NCBI GenBank assembly: GCA_947476895.1
Contig: CANJRX010000023.1
Location: 1 to 36,790, forward strand
DNA from: Fidelibacterota bacterium
GTDB lineage: Bacteria; Pseudomonadota; Alphaproteobacteria; Rhodospirillales; Rhodospirillaceae
Length of the DNA: 36,790 nt
Direction of reading: 5' to 3'
Shown here: piece after piece, positions 1 through 8,488 of the stretch
Numbering within the stretch: the stretch's first letter is position 1
Layout: every line of letters starts with the position of its first letter
Notes under the pieces: model-generated
Databases searched by the model: none
The model's input: only the letters and a program-made list of their open reading frames with translations
Told to the model about the DNA's origin: nothing
Position numbers and translations under genes: made by a program

Positions 1-79
1 ACTTGCCCTGCGCCATCAGCACCTCGATCTGCCTTAACTTGGAAACAATCTGCTCCGCGCCTAATCCACGTCTCGCCAT
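1..79 (-). CDS. IS3-family transposase OrfA, N-terminal fragment
   Basis: The frame starts at the ATG at 79 on the minus strand and gives MARRGLGAEQIVSKLRQIEV followed by LMAQGK before running off the window. OrfA of IS3-family elements is a small helix-turn-helix protein that binds the terminal repeats. An N-terminus with 'EQI..KLRQ.E.L' is typical of this family. A GGAGG ribosome binding site lies about 8 bp upstream. This is an edge truncation, not a broken gene. Confidence 0.8.
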   Translation of the reverse strand, partial: MARRGLGAEQIVSKLRQIEVLMAQGK

Positions 80-144
80 GTTCAGCTCCTCCTGTTGGGG
101 TCAATTCTCTCAAATCAACCGGTACAAAAAAAGCCGTCAGGTCA
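1..144 (-). mobile_element. IS3-family insertion sequence, left copy, orfA-proximal end only
   Basis: Bases 1-144 are identical, in reverse complement, to 36646-36789 at the other end of the window. Read on the minus strand the element starts TGACCTGACGG, passes a T-tract and a GGAGGAGC ribosome binding site and enters an orfA reading frame. A terminal TG...CA is usual for IS3-family elements. Only about 145 bp of an element that normally spans 1.2-1.5 kb is present, and the rest lies outside the window. The inner boundary at 144/145 is where the two copies stop matching, apart from two bases (CG) that match by chance. The insertion truncates the acetyltransferase gene that follows. Confidence 0.85.
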
Positions 145-412
145 CGTGGGCGTGAATCCCGCCGGCGTCATCTGGATGCTGTATGTGATGCCCAGCTATA
201 AGGGCTGCGGCGTCGGCTCAGCTCTCTATGACGACGCCATCGGCGCCATGAAACAAGCCGGAAGCCGCAAAGCGCTTTTGGAAGTCATGGCCAGCAATGA
301 AAATGCCGTGGCGTTTTACCGCGCGCGCGGTTGGGTGCCCGAAGGCCGGCGCACCGAACACATCCCAGGCTTTCGCTTCACCGCCGTGCGGATGGGCCTC
401 GCCTTAGCTTAA
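145..412 (+). pseudogene. GNAT-family N-acetyltransferase, 5' end removed by the IS
   Basis: From the IS border to the stop at 412 an open frame encodes the C-terminal part of a GNAT acetyltransferase. It has a beta-strand followed by an acetyl-CoA binding loop of the Q/RxxGxG/A type (YKGCGVGSAL). The motif 'NENAVAFYRARGW' then follows, which is the classical motif B end of the fold. The usual first 60-80 residues are missing, and an ATG at 95 lies within the IS and is not a genuine start. The family moves acetyl groups from acetyl-CoA to amines; the substrate cannot be told. The stop overlaps the kup stop by 4 bp in convergent orientation. I infer a gene broken by transposition whose 5' part lies beyond the IS. 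Confidence 0.75.
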
Positions 413-2322
413 ATCTCGACCTGCGTGCCCATCTCGACGACGCGGTTGGGCGGCAGCTTGAAGAAGTCCATGGCGCTGGTGGCCGAGCGCATCATCCAGG
501 CGAACAGATGCTCACGCCATAAGGCCATGCCAGGCCTTTGGCTCGGCATGACGGTCTCGCGGCCCAGGAAGAACGACGTTTCCATATCGTTGAATTCAAA
601 ATTGAACTTGGTCGCGTGTTTAAGCGCGGCTGGGATGTCGGTCTCGTCCATATAGCCGTAGCGCAAGAGGAAGCGATAGAAGCGCCGGCCGAGGTGCTGG
701 ACCTCAAGGCGATGGGCGTCCGAGACGTGCGGCACTTCTTCGGTGATCACGGTCAGGAACACAACACGCTCATGCACAACGCGGTTGTGCTTCAAGTTAT
801 GCAGAAGGGCGTGCGGCACACCTTCCGTCGTTCCAGACAGAAAAACCGACGTACCCGGCACGCGCGTGACATTGGGATTGAGCGAGTTCAAGAACGCTTC
901 TACCGGCATAGCTTCTTCGGCGCGGCGGGCGAACAAAAGCTCGCGGCCTTTTTTCCAGGTGGTGAGGAAGACGACGATCCCAGCCCCAATCGCGAGCGGG
1001 AACCAACCTCCATGGGTAAGCTTGGTCATGTTGGCGGCAAAGTATGCGAGATCGACGATGATGAAGAAACCGCCGATGAAGGCGGAGACCCACCACGCCC
1101 ACAGCCACAAACGGAACATCACGATCGTCAACTGAATCGAGGCAATCAGCATGGTGCCGGTGACGGCGATACCGTAAGCAGCGGCAAGGTTCGTGGAGCT
1201 TTGGAAACCCAGCACCAGCGCGATCACCGAGACCAACAGCAGCCAGTTTACAAAGGGAATGTAGATCTGGCCGGATTCAGATTCCGAGGTATGGATCGTC
1301 GCCATGCGCGGCAGGAAGCCAAGCTGCATGGCCTGACGTGTGATCGAGAACGCGCCGGTGATGACGGCCTGCGAGGCGATGACGGTGGCCATCGTCGCAA
1401 GCGCGACCATGGGCAAAATGGCCCACTGTGGCACCATCAAATAAAACGGATTTTCCACGGCCTTGGGATCGGTGAGCAGAAGCGCGCCCTGGCCGAAGTA
1501 ATTTAAAACCAGCGCCGGCAGCACTAATAAGAACCACGACTTTCGGATCGGATGAATGCCGAAGTGCGCCATATCGGCATAAAGCGCTTCGCCGCCGGTC
1601 AGCACCAGCACGACAGATCCTAAGGCCAGAAAGGCCGTCATCTTATAATCGAGGAAAAAATTTATCGCGTGCATCGGATTGATGGCGGCCAGAATGCGCG
1701 GTGCTTCCAGGATGTTCATGACACCCAGCACGCCGAGCGCCAGGAACCACACAATCATCACCGGGCCGAACAAACGCCCGACCACCGCAGACCCTCGGCT
1801 TTGAAAGAAAAACAGGATGACCAGAACGACCAGCGTGATCGGGATGACGTAATCGCCCGTGCCCGGGATGGCCACTTCCAAACCTTCGACCGCGCTCAAG
1901 ACCGAAATCGCCGGCGTAATCATGCTGTCGCCGTAGAACAGCGCGCCGGCGGAAATCCCCAGGAGCACAACAATCGGCGCGAACCAGGTGTTCTGCGATG
2001 CTTGATTGGCCAGCGCGAGCAGGCCGAGGCTGCCGCCCTGGCCTTTGTTATCCGCGCGCATGAGCAGCATCAGATATTTGCCCGAGATCACCAGGATCAG
2101 CGACCAGAACACCAGCGACAGTACGCCGAGGATATGGTCGGGATCGGCGGGCAATCGATGCGTGCCGTGGAACACTTCTTTAATGGCGTAAAGCGGGCTG
2201 GTGCCGATGTCGCCGTAAACGACGCCGATGGCACCGACCATAAGTGTAAGAAGTGAGGAAGGTTTGCACGGCGCCATATGGGCGGCGGCGGGGGAGTTCT
2301 GTTCCTGAGTCATTGCCTTCAT
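409..2322 (-). CDS. kup: KUP-family potassium uptake protein
   Basis: A protein of about 637 residues, close to the family norm (E. coli Kup is 622). Near the N-terminus it carries the KUP signature GVVYGDIGTSPLYA, followed by about twelve hydrophobic segments to roughly residue 460 and a hydrophilic cytoplasmic C-terminal domain. Kup imports K+ with protons across the inner membrane and is often the main K+ route at low pH. The start is uncertain: the open frame reaches a TTG at 2328, with ATGs at 2322 and 2313, and none has a convincing ribosome binding site. I chose the first ATG. The gene stands alone, convergent with the truncated GNAT and separated by about 110 bp from the nucleotidyltransferase gene, which is also on the minus strand. 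Confidence 0.95.
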   Translation of the reverse strand: MKAMTQEQNSPAAAHMAPCKPSSLLTLMVGAIGVVYGDIGTSPLYAIKEVFHGTHRLPADPDHILGVLSLVFWSLILVISGKYLMLLMRADNKGQGGSLGLLALANQASQNTWFAPIVVLLGISAGALFYGDSMITPAISVLSAVEGLEVAIPGTGDYVIPITLVVLVILFFFQSRGSAVVGRLFGPVMIVWFLALGVLGVMNILEAPRILAAINPMHAINFFLDYKMTAFLALGSVVLVLTGGEALYADMAHFGIHPIRKSWFLLVLPALVLNYFGQGALLLTDPKAVENPFYLMVPQWAILPMVALATMATVIASQAVITGAFSITRQAMQLGFLPRMATIHTSESESGQIYIPFVNWLLLVSVIALVLGFQSSTNLAAAYGIAVTGTMLIASIQLTIVMFRLWLWAWWVSAFIGGFFIIVDLAYFAANMTKLTHGGWFPLAIGAGIVVFLTTWKKGRELLFARRAEEAMPVEAFLNSLNPNVTRVPGTSVFLSGTTEGVPHALLHNLKHNRVVHERVVFLTVITEEVPHVSDAHRLEVQHLGRRFYRFLLRYGYMDETDIPAALKHATKFNFEFNDMETSFFLGRETVMPSQRPGMALWREHLFAWMMRSATSAMDFFKLPPNRVVEMGTQVEI

Positions 2323-2430
2323 GTACAACGTGACAGCGGCGCCAGGTCGAGGGTCGGAACCTCCCAGGGTCCCCTCAATAAGGCGCGTCGGTGTACCACT
2401 CCCACCCCCGCTTGCAAAGCCATGCTGGGG

Positions 2431-3186
2431 TTAGGCTTTGGTCTTGTCGCGGGCCTCGTCTTCTCTATCAACCCATTGATAAACCACTATTTTATTCCAC
2501 TCTGTGTGCCAACGTAGAGTCTTTTCATGGTAGACATGCGCCAATGTGAAGCCACGATTAGGCCGCACGACCATGTCCCAGACGTCGCCGAGGCCAAATG
2601 GCGCATAAACATCCATGAAGGTCTCGCCTGTCCGCTTCATCCCAAACGTCTGAACGGAACTGGGAAACCGTAAAATCCCCTCGCTCGCGGTCGTGAGCGG
2701 TGGATAAGCGATGCCGTATTTCTCGGGATACCAAAGGTGCACGCGCGCTTGGTTGCGCAGTTGCACTTTCACCGGCAGATCGGCGAATAACTTGGCGGCA
2801 TCGCGGATGACGACGTCCTCTGCTTCCCACGAGAGGTCCTCGGAGAAATAGCAAACGTCGTAGTCGGCGATGCCTTTGTCGGCGGGGCGGCCGCTGCGCA
2901 GGTTCCATACGGTTTGGAATAAACAGCCTGAAGCCAGCCACCAATCACGTAAACCGAGATCCGGCATGCGTTTCAGAATCTCGGCGTTGTTGCGGTTCAA
3001 CAGGCAAAGTTCTGTTACCCGGGCCGCCAGTCGCTCGGCGGGCGTATCGAGGGCGTCATCGTCCGTTGGCGGATCAAACAGCGCCAGCGAAGTCGGTGCA
3101 GCTTTTTTACGGGGTTTGGGCGCTTTGGGTTTGGGAAACAGGCGCAGGCGCAAACCGCGTCCATCGCTGAGAATAACCTGCGCCAT
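2431..3186 (-). CDS. nucleotidyltransferase family protein (NTP_transf_6 / DUF925 type)
   Basis: A 251-residue protein. Residues 83-125 read 'WWLASGCLFQTVWN', then 'DYDVCYF' (DxD at 108-110), then 'DLSWEAEDVVI'. This pattern is characteristic of the DUF925 nucleotidyltransferase-like family, in which the two Asp residues are the presumed metal ligands. The C-terminal half (HLWYPEKYG, then a T-rich segment and 'FMDVYAPFGLGD') also fits the family. Family members are usually about 190 residues; this one has an extra N-terminal stretch of about 50 residues rich in Lys, Pro and Arg. The biological substrate of the family is not established. A weak GAGG lies about 11 bp before the ATG. Confidence 0.8.
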   Translation of the reverse strand: MAQVILSDGRGLRLRLFPKPKAPKPRKKAAPTSLALFDPPTDDDALDTPAERLAARVTELCLLNRNNAEILKRMPDLGLRDWWLASGCLFQTVWNLRSGRPADKGIADYDVCYFSEDLSWEAEDVVIRDAAKLFADLPVKVQLRNQARVHLWYPEKYGIAYPPLTTASEGILRFPSSVQTFGMKRTGETFMDVYAPFGLGDVWDMVVRPNRGFTLAHVYHEKTLRWHTEWNKIVVYQWVDREDEARDKTKA

Positions 3187-3310
3187 ATAAGGAAAGCCTC
3201 ACGCTTTTCGGAACCGAGCGGCTCTCGCGGCCGATATTATAGCATAAAGCGCCGTCGCACGGCCGGGGAATTCTCTATAAAGTTACGGCTCGATATCAGG
3301 GAGGGACGCG

Positions 3311-6013
3311 ATGCTCCGTTTATTTATGGCCACCTTATTCTTTGCAGCAACTGCGGCGCAGGCTGCGGAAAGCTATCCCTCAGGCCAGCTTCCCGACGAC
3401 GCCACACCAACGCATTACGCGATCGATCTGACCATCGTGCCGGATCAAGACACCTTTACCGGCAAGGTCACCATCGACATCAAGCTGGCAAAAGCCACCG
3501 ACCTGATCTGGCTTCATGGCCGCGATCTTACCGTGAGCAGCGTGCAAGTCATCGACAGTGACGGCGCAGCGATTGCCGCGACCTGGACCGAGATTCCGAA
3601 CAGTGACGGCGTTGCGAAATTGACGCTCGCGAAACCCGCGCGCGGTCCGAATGCCAAGATCGCCGTGAGCTACACCGCGCCGTTCAACAAACAGCTGGAA
3701 GGCATTTACAAATCTATCGACGCTGGCGATGCCTACGTCTTCAGCCAGATGGAAGCCATCTCGGCACGCCTCGCCTTCCCCAGCTTCGATGAGCCGCGAT
3801 TCAAAACGCCCTATGATATGTCGCTGACCGTGCGCGAAGCCGACGCGGCGATTTCCAATACGCCTGTTTTGAAGACCGACAAACTGCCGGGTGGCATGAA
3901 GCATGTTCAATTCGCCACCACGAAGCCGTTGCCCACGTACCTGATCGCGTTCGCGGTCGGTCCCTTCGACGTCGTGGAATGGGAACCGATTCCCAAAACC
4001 GCCATTCGCGATCATGTGGTCCCCTTGCGCGGTATCGCCACCAAAGGCAAAGGCCCGCGCTTTAAATACGCGCTCGCCAATACCGCCGGCCTGTTGACGG
4101 CGTTGGAAGATTATTTCGGCACGCCCTACCCCTTTGAGAAGCTCGACATCATTGCCGCCACAGATTTCTCGGCCGGCGCCATGGAGAATGCGGGCGCCAT
4201 CGTCTATCGCGAGACGCTGATGCTGATGGATGAAAGCTCGTCGCTGTCTCAGAAGCGGCGCTACGCGACCGTTCACGCGCACGAAATGGCGCACCAATGG
4301 TTCGGCGATTTAGTGACGCCGATGTGGTGGAACGACATTTGGCTGAATGAGGCCTTCGCCACCTGGATGTCCAACAAGATTGCCACCACCTGGGCGGCCA
4401 AAGGCGAGTACGACCGCCTGACATTGCAGGGCGCGCTCGGCGCCATGTCCACGGACAGCCGCACCAACGCGCGGCGCATCGCGCAGCCCATTGAGACCAA
4501 TGACGACATCGATAACGCCTTCGATGGCATCACCTATGAAAAAGGTGGCGGCGTGCTGTCGATGTTCGAGCAGTACTACGGCGCTGAAGCGTTCCGTAAG
4601 GGCGTGAAGCTGCATCTCGACCGTCATGCCTGGGGCAACGCCACCGCCAAAGACTTCCTGCAATCGGTGGCCGACGCCAGCAACGACACCAAAGGTGTTG
4701 CTGCTTTCGAGACATTCCTCAATCAACCGGGCGTGCCGTTGATGACGTCGCAACTGAATTGCAGCGCGAAGAGTGCGGGCGTGTCCGTCACGCAAAGCCG
4801 CTACCTGCCCCGGCCCGGTGAAAAGCCGGTAGCGCAGACGCAAACTTGGAAAGTGCCGATGTGCGTATCCTACGGCGAAGGGTCTACGCGCGCGCAGACC
4901 TGCAGCCTGGTGGAAAATCGCAGCACGCGCGTTGCCCTCGACGCGAAAAGCTGCCCGGCCTGGATCATGCCCAATGCCGATGGTGCGGGGTATTACCGCT
5001 TCTCGCTCGACAAGAAAGGTTGGACAGCTTTGACCGCGGCCACCGACCAACTGACGGACAAAGAGATCCTCGCGGTGCTAGACAGCCTTGAAGCCAGCTT
5101 CGATACCGGCGACATGGATATCGGTGACTACCTGAATTACCTGTCGACCATTATGAGCAAAAAAGGCAATGCCATCGCTTGGGACGCGGCCGGTTCGCCG
5201 ATCTCGCATCTAGCGTGGGTGAAGGACGTCTTGGTCTCCGACAAAGCTCGCCCCGCCGCGCAAAAGCTGATCGCCGATCTTTACGGACCGCTCTACGACA
5301 AAATCGGACTTGATGCCACCTCGCCGCTCGACAAAAGCAATCCTATCCAGGCGACACTCCTGCGCACGCCGATTGTGAACGTGATGGCCGTGCAAGCCCG
5401 CGCGCGGACCGTGCGCGCCGAGCTCGCCAAACGCGGCGCGGCTTATTTAGGATTAAGTAACGGCGGTGACGCCAAGATTCATCCCGAAGCGGTCGACCCG
5501 AACCTGATGGAATTAGCGCTCACCATCGCCGTGCAGGATATGGGTACGCCGGTGGTGGATGCCCTCATGGCCATGATCAAGACCGAGCGCGACGGCACCA
5601 TCCGTTCGCGCATGATCGGCGCCCTCACGCGCTCCACCGATCCCGCCACGGCGGTGAAGGTGCGCGACCTTGCGTTCTCACCCGACCTGCGCGTCAACGA
5701 AATCCCCATCGTGATTTATGGCAGTGTGTCCGAGCGCGCCAACATGGCCGCCGGATGGGCTTGGTTCAAAGCCAACTACGAGGCCATCAAGGCAAAGATG
5801 CCGACCTTCGGCGTAGGTGGCCTTGCGGGCATCGGCGGCCGGTTCTGCACGGTATCCGAGCGCAATGACTTCAAAGCCTTCATGGAACCCAAGATCGGCA
5901 GCCTGACCGGCGCGCCGCGGGTCTATGCCGGGACCATAGAAAACATTGATCGCTGCATTGCACTAGTCGAAGGGCAAAGATCGAAGGCCGACACGTACTT
6001 TGCCAGGCGCTAA
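3311..6013 (+). CDS. secreted M1-family metallo-aminopeptidase
   Basis: A 900-residue zinc aminopeptidase. A signal peptide (hydrophobic stretch, AQA/AES cleavage near residue 18) sends it to the periplasm or outside. The exopeptidase motif GAMEN is at 289-293, and the zinc site HEMAH at 324-328 is followed after 18 residues by Glu347 (NEAF), so all catalytic residues are present. The C-terminal half, from about residue 530, matches the ERAP1-like helical domain seen in M1 peptidases. It removes N-terminal amino acids from peptides, probably for nutrition or peptide turnover. The start has a GGAGGGA ribosome binding site 5-6 bp upstream. It is transcribed alone; the next gene begins 53 bp later behind its own promoter-like motif. 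Confidence 0.93.
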   Translation: MLRLFMATLFFAATAAQAAESYPSGQLPDDATPTHYAIDLTIVPDQDTFTGKVTIDIKLAKATDLIWLHGRDLTVSSVQVIDSDGAAIAATWTEIPNSDGVAKLTLAKPARGPNAKIAVSYTAPFNKQLEGIYKSIDAGDAYVFSQMEAISARLAFPSFDEPRFKTPYDMSLTVREADAAISNTPVLKTDKLPGGMKHVQFATTKPLPTYLIAFAVGPFDVVEWEPIPKTAIRDHVVPLRGIATKGKGPRFKYALANTAGLLTALEDYFGTPYPFEKLDIIAATDFSAGAMENAGAIVYRETLMLMDESSSLSQKRRYATVHAHEMAHQWFGDLVTPMWWNDIWLNEAFATWMSNKIATTWAAKGEYDRLTLQGALGAMSTDSRTNARRIAQPIETNDDIDNAFDGITYEKGGGVLSMFEQYYGAEAFRKGVKLHLDRHAWGNATAKDFLQSVADASNDTKGVAAFETFLNQPGVPLMTSQLNCSAKSAGVSVTQSRYLPRPGEKPVAQTQTWKVPMCVSYGEGSTRAQTCSLVENRSTRVALDAKSCPAWIMPNADGAGYYRFSLDKKGWTALTAATDQLTDKEILAVLDSLEASFDTGDMDIGDYLNYLSTIMSKKGNAIAWDAAGSPISHLAWVKDVLVSDKARPAAQKLIADLYGPLYDKIGLDATSPLDKSNPIQATLLRTPIVNVMAVQARARTVRAELAKRGAAYLGLSNGGDAKIHPEAVDPNLMELALTIAVQDMGTPVVDALMAMIKTERDGTIRSRMIGALTRSTDPATAVKVRDLAFSPDLRVNEIPIVIYGSVSERANMAAGWAWFKANYEAIKAKMPTFGVGGLAGIGGRFCTVSERNDFKAFMEPKIGSLTGAPRVYAGTIENIDRCIALVEGQRSKADTYFARR

Positions 6014-6016
6014 AGC

Positions 6017-6041
6017 GGAACATTAGCCGTAACGCGCCGTT
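6017..6041 (+). promoter_or_regulatory. EcfG-type (general stress sigma factor) promoter
   Basis: GGAAC at 6017-6021 and CGTT at 6038-6041 are separated by exactly 16 bases, which is the consensus recognised by EcfG sigma factors in alphaproteobacteria. It lies in the 53-bp gap between the aminopeptidase and the histidine kinase and would start transcription about 20 bp before the kinase ATG. A nine-base match at a fixed spacing is expected well under once in both strands of a window this size. The assignment comes from motif and position only. Confidence 0.6.
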
Positions 6042-6066
6042 ACATTATATTGTAGGCTGCGCGCGG

Positions 6067-8073
6067 ATGAGCGCCTGCGGGGATTTTGCTTTGGAACTTG
6101 GCGACAATCACCACGCGTCACTCTCGGAAGACGGCCGCTACCGGCTTCTGGTCGAGGCGGTCACCGACTATGCCATCTACATGCTCGACATTAATGGCAT
6201 CGTCACCAGCTGGAATGCCGGCGCCTTGCGTTTCAAAGGCTATCAAGCTGCCGAGATTATCGGCCAGCATTATTCCCGCTTCTACCCCGAAGAAGAACGA
6301 GCCTCAGGCGTCCCCACCCGCAATCTTGAAATCGCAGCTCGCGAAGGCCGGTTCGAAAGCGAAGGCTGGCGCGTTCGTAAAGACGGCACCCAGTTTTGGG
6401 CGCACGTCGTTATCGACCCCATCCGTGAGCCAGGCGGCACGCTCGTAGGCTTTGCCAAAATCACGCGAGATCTGACCGAACGCAAAAAAGAGCAAGAAGC
6501 TTTGCGGCTAAGCGAAGAGCGATTCAAGATTCTGGTTCAGGGCGTGACCGACTATGCCCTTTACATGCTCAGCCCCGATGGCCTGGTCAGCAACTGGAAT
6601 GTGGGCGCACAACGCATTAAAGGCTATGCACCTGCGGAAATCGTGGGGCACCACTTCTCGCGCTTTTATACCGAGGAAGACCGTGACGCCGGCGAGCCGG
6701 CGCGCGCCATTTCAACCGCCGCCAACGACGGCCGGTTTGAAAAAGAAGGTTGGCGCCTGCGTAAAGACGGCAGCCGCTTCTGGGCGCATGTGGTCATCGA
6801 TCCCATCCGTAATGATAGCGGCGAGATTATTGGCTTCGCCAAAATCACCCGTGACATTACCGAACGCCAAGCTGCACAAGTGGCCCTGGCGGAGGCGCGC
6901 GAAGCCCTGTTTCAATCGCAGAAGATCGAAGCCGTCGGCCAGCTCACCGGCGGAATCGCCCACGACTTTAACAACGTGCTGATGGCGGTGCTGAGCAGCC
7001 TTGAGTTAATGCGCAAACGCTTGCCCGACGATCCAAAAATCCTCGCGCTGCTCGACAACGCGGTTCAGGGTGCACAGCGCGGTGTGTCTCTGACCAAACG
7101 CATGCTGGCCTTTGCACGCCGGCAAGAGTTGACCCTAGAGCCGGTCGATGTACCGAATTTGGTGCGCGGCATGACGGAGCTGCTCGAGAGATCATTAGGT
7201 CCGTCCGTGATGATCGAGACCCGCTTTCCCCTCACCCTTGCGCCCATACTAGCGGATTCTAACCAGCTGGAACTCGCGCTGCTCAATCTTGCGGTCAACG
7301 CGCGCGATGCCATGCCCGAAGGCGGCCCACTGATCATTTCCGCGCGCGAAGAGGTGGTGACGGTCGACCACGCCAGCAAGCTTGCGCCAGGCGCATATGT
7401 TTGCCTCGCGGTCACAGACGCCGGCGAAGGTATGGATGAGCCCACGCTGCGCCGGGCCATGGAGCCGTTCTTTACGACCAAAGGGCCCGGCAAAGGCACT
7501 GGCCTGGGGCTTTCCATGGTGCACGGCGTCACCGAGCAATCGGGCGGACGTTTAATTTTGAAAAGCACTTTCGGAAAAGGCACCACGGTTGAGTTGTGGC
7601 TGCCAGCCGCGAAGCGCGCGGCCATACCGGCTCAAGCCGTCAGCCTGGCGCAACAGTCGGAAAGCGCTAAACGCGCCCTCACCGTGCTGGCCGTTGATGA
7701 TGATGCTCTGGTTCTGATGAACACCGTCGCCATGTTGGAAGAGCTGGGCCATCAGGTGCACTCCGCGATGTCTGGCCGAGACGCTTTGGAAATTCTGCGG
7801 CGTCACAAAATCGACCTCCTCATCACCGATCAGGCTATGCCGATGATGACGGGCTACGAGCTGGCCGAAAAAACCCATGCAGAGTGGCCGCAGATCCCCA
7901 TCATCCTGGCATCGGGATACGCCGAGCTTCCTGCGGGCGGTACAGCTATTTTGCATAAATTGGCGAAGCCGTTCTGGATGGACGAGCTCGCGCGCGTCGT
8001 ATCCGAAGCCACCGATCCCTCGCAACGGCCCACGCGAACGCCGCCTTACTTACGCGTTGTGGGCGGCGCTTAG
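6067..8073 (+). CDS. hybrid sensor histidine kinase, PAS-PAS-HisKA-HATPase-REC
   Basis: A 668-residue soluble kinase with no membrane segment. Two PAS domains (about 20-140 and 150-265) are close copies of each other, sharing 'TDYA.YML', 'SRFY.EE' and 'FWAHVVIDPIR', so one arose from the other by duplication. The phospho-accepting His299 lies in the H-box GGIAHDFNN. The ATPase domain shows N-box, 'TDAGEGMD' and 'GKGTGLGLSMVHG' motifs. A C-terminal receiver domain (about 540-655) has the acidic pair 'DDD' and the phospho-accepting Asp588. It should sense a cytoplasmic signal and relay phosphate through its own receiver. No separate response regulator gene is adjacent. The preceding EcfG-type promoter suggests stress induction. 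The ATG has only a weak ribosome binding site, so the exact start is less sure. Confidence 0.92.
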   Translation: MSACGDFALELGDNHHASLSEDGRYRLLVEAVTDYAIYMLDINGIVTSWNAGALRFKGYQAAEIIGQHYSRFYPEEERASGVPTRNLEIAAREGRFESEGWRVRKDGTQFWAHVVIDPIREPGGTLVGFAKITRDLTERKKEQEALRLSEERFKILVQGVTDYALYMLSPDGLVSNWNVGAQRIKGYAPAEIVGHHFSRFYTEEDRDAGEPARAISTAANDGRFEKEGWRLRKDGSRFWAHVVIDPIRNDSGEIIGFAKITRDITERQAAQVALAEAREALFQSQKIEAVGQLTGGIAHDFNNVLMAVLSSLELMRKRLPDDPKILALLDNAVQGAQRGVSLTKRMLAFARRQELTLEPVDVPNLVRGMTELLERSLGPSVMIETRFPLTLAPILADSNQLELALLNLAVNARDAMPEGGPLIISAREEVVTVDHASKLAPGAYVCLAVTDAGEGMDEPTLRRAMEPFFTTKGPGKGTGLGLSMVHGVTEQSGGRLILKSTFGKGTTVELWLPAAKRAAIPAQAVSLAQQSESAKRALTVLAVDDDALVLMNTVAMLEELGHQVHSAMSGRDALEILRRHKIDLLITDQAMPMMTGYELAEKTHAEWPQIPIILASGYAELPAGGTAILHKLAKPFWMDELARVVSEATDPSQRPTRTPPYLRVVGGA

Positions 8074-8223
8074 CCCCACTCCCCAAAATTTCTTCCCGCG
8101 TTTCCGCCCCAATGAGAAAACTTTCCTATTTCTCTACTAATTCTATAGGGAATACGTAAAAATGGGGTGCGAAGGCTACAACCCCGTGCGACTCTGCGTC
8201 TCGTTAGAAACGGAGGCGTCGCC

Positions 8224-8376
8224 ATGCTTCAAAATGTCATGCTTCACAATTCTATGATGCAAACCGCCACAGAGCTGCAACACAACTCTGTCACAAGACT
8301 GCGCGGAACAATCACGTCTCTGCGCCGTTTGGAACCAGTCACCGCATCCCGCCAAAACGGTCGATGTAAGGACTAA
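8224..8376 (+). CDS. possible small protein, 50 residues, unknown
   Basis: An ATG at 8224 follows a good ribosome binding site (ACGGAGG, 7 bp spacing) and opens a frame of 50 codons. The product is rich in Met, Asn and Gln at the N-terminus (MLQNVMLHNSMMQTATELQ) and Arg-rich further on, with one Cys near the end. I recognise no family. Its stop codon lies inside the 5' arm of the hairpin at 8370-8457, and an EcfG-type promoter match sits inside the frame. A short ORF followed by a stem-loop with a C-rich loop is the arrangement seen at cuckoo RNA loci, where the ORF is usually a DUF1127 protein; this one does not resemble DUF1127. It could equally be a chance frame in a leader region. Confidence 0.4.
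   Translation: MLQNVMLHNSMMQTATELQHNSVTRLRGTITSLRRLEPVTASRQNGRCKD
8305..8329 (+). promoter_or_regulatory. second EcfG-type promoter
   Basis: GGAAC at 8305-8309 and CGTT at 8326-8329 with a 16-base spacer is the same exact match as before the histidine kinase. Transcription would begin near 8336-8338 and produce a leader of about 150 bases, containing the whole 8370-8457 hairpin, before the 84-residue ORF. It lies inside the possible 50-residue ORF. If that ORF is real there must also be an upstream promoter. Confidence 0.55.
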
Positions 8377-8457
8377 CCAAAACCACGGGAAGAGTGCAGT
8401 TAGGTTTCTCCCGAACCTTTCCCTCCTCCCCCCGCGCTTTTCCCGTGGTGTTAGTCC
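8370..8457 (+). ncRNA. structured RNA with C-rich anti-Shine-Dalgarno loop, cuckoo/CcsR-like
   Basis: Eight bases (GGACTAAC, 8370-8377) and ten bases (ACCACGGGAA, 8382-8391) pair perfectly with 8450-8457 and 8440-8449. This gives an 18-bp stem interrupted only by a four-base bulge (8378-8381). The 48-base interior holds a small hairpin (AGGTT 8402-8406 with AACCT 8414-8418) and then an unpaired C-rich run, CCTCCTCCCCCC at 8422-8433, complementary to Shine-Dalgarno sequences. Cuckoo RNAs of alphaproteobacteria (CcsR1-4 of Rhodobacter) are stress-induced stem-loops with a CCUCCUCCC loop motif placed after a small ORF. The match in layout is good but homology is inferred. It could instead be a 5'-leader control element of the next gene. 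No U-tract follows, so it is not a simple terminator. Confidence 0.5.
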
Positions 8458-8488
8458 GATGGTTCTTATTTATGTAGCGGAGTGCGTT

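Noticed and set aside
538-1506. Long open frame on the plus strand opposite kup (322 codons)
   Set aside because: It is the antisense shadow of a well-supported KUP gene; its product is His/Arg/Gln-rich low-complexity sequence with no domain.
3380-4297. Long minus-strand frame (305 codons) and another at 4310-5050 opposite the aminopeptidase
   Set aside because: The M1 peptidase motifs are intact on the plus strand; the antisense products are Arg/Gly/His-rich shadows caused by GC bias.
8163-8186. GGGGT...ACCCC short hairpin before the possible 50-residue ORF
   Set aside because: Only five pairs with a 13-base loop; expected often by chance in GC-rich sequence.
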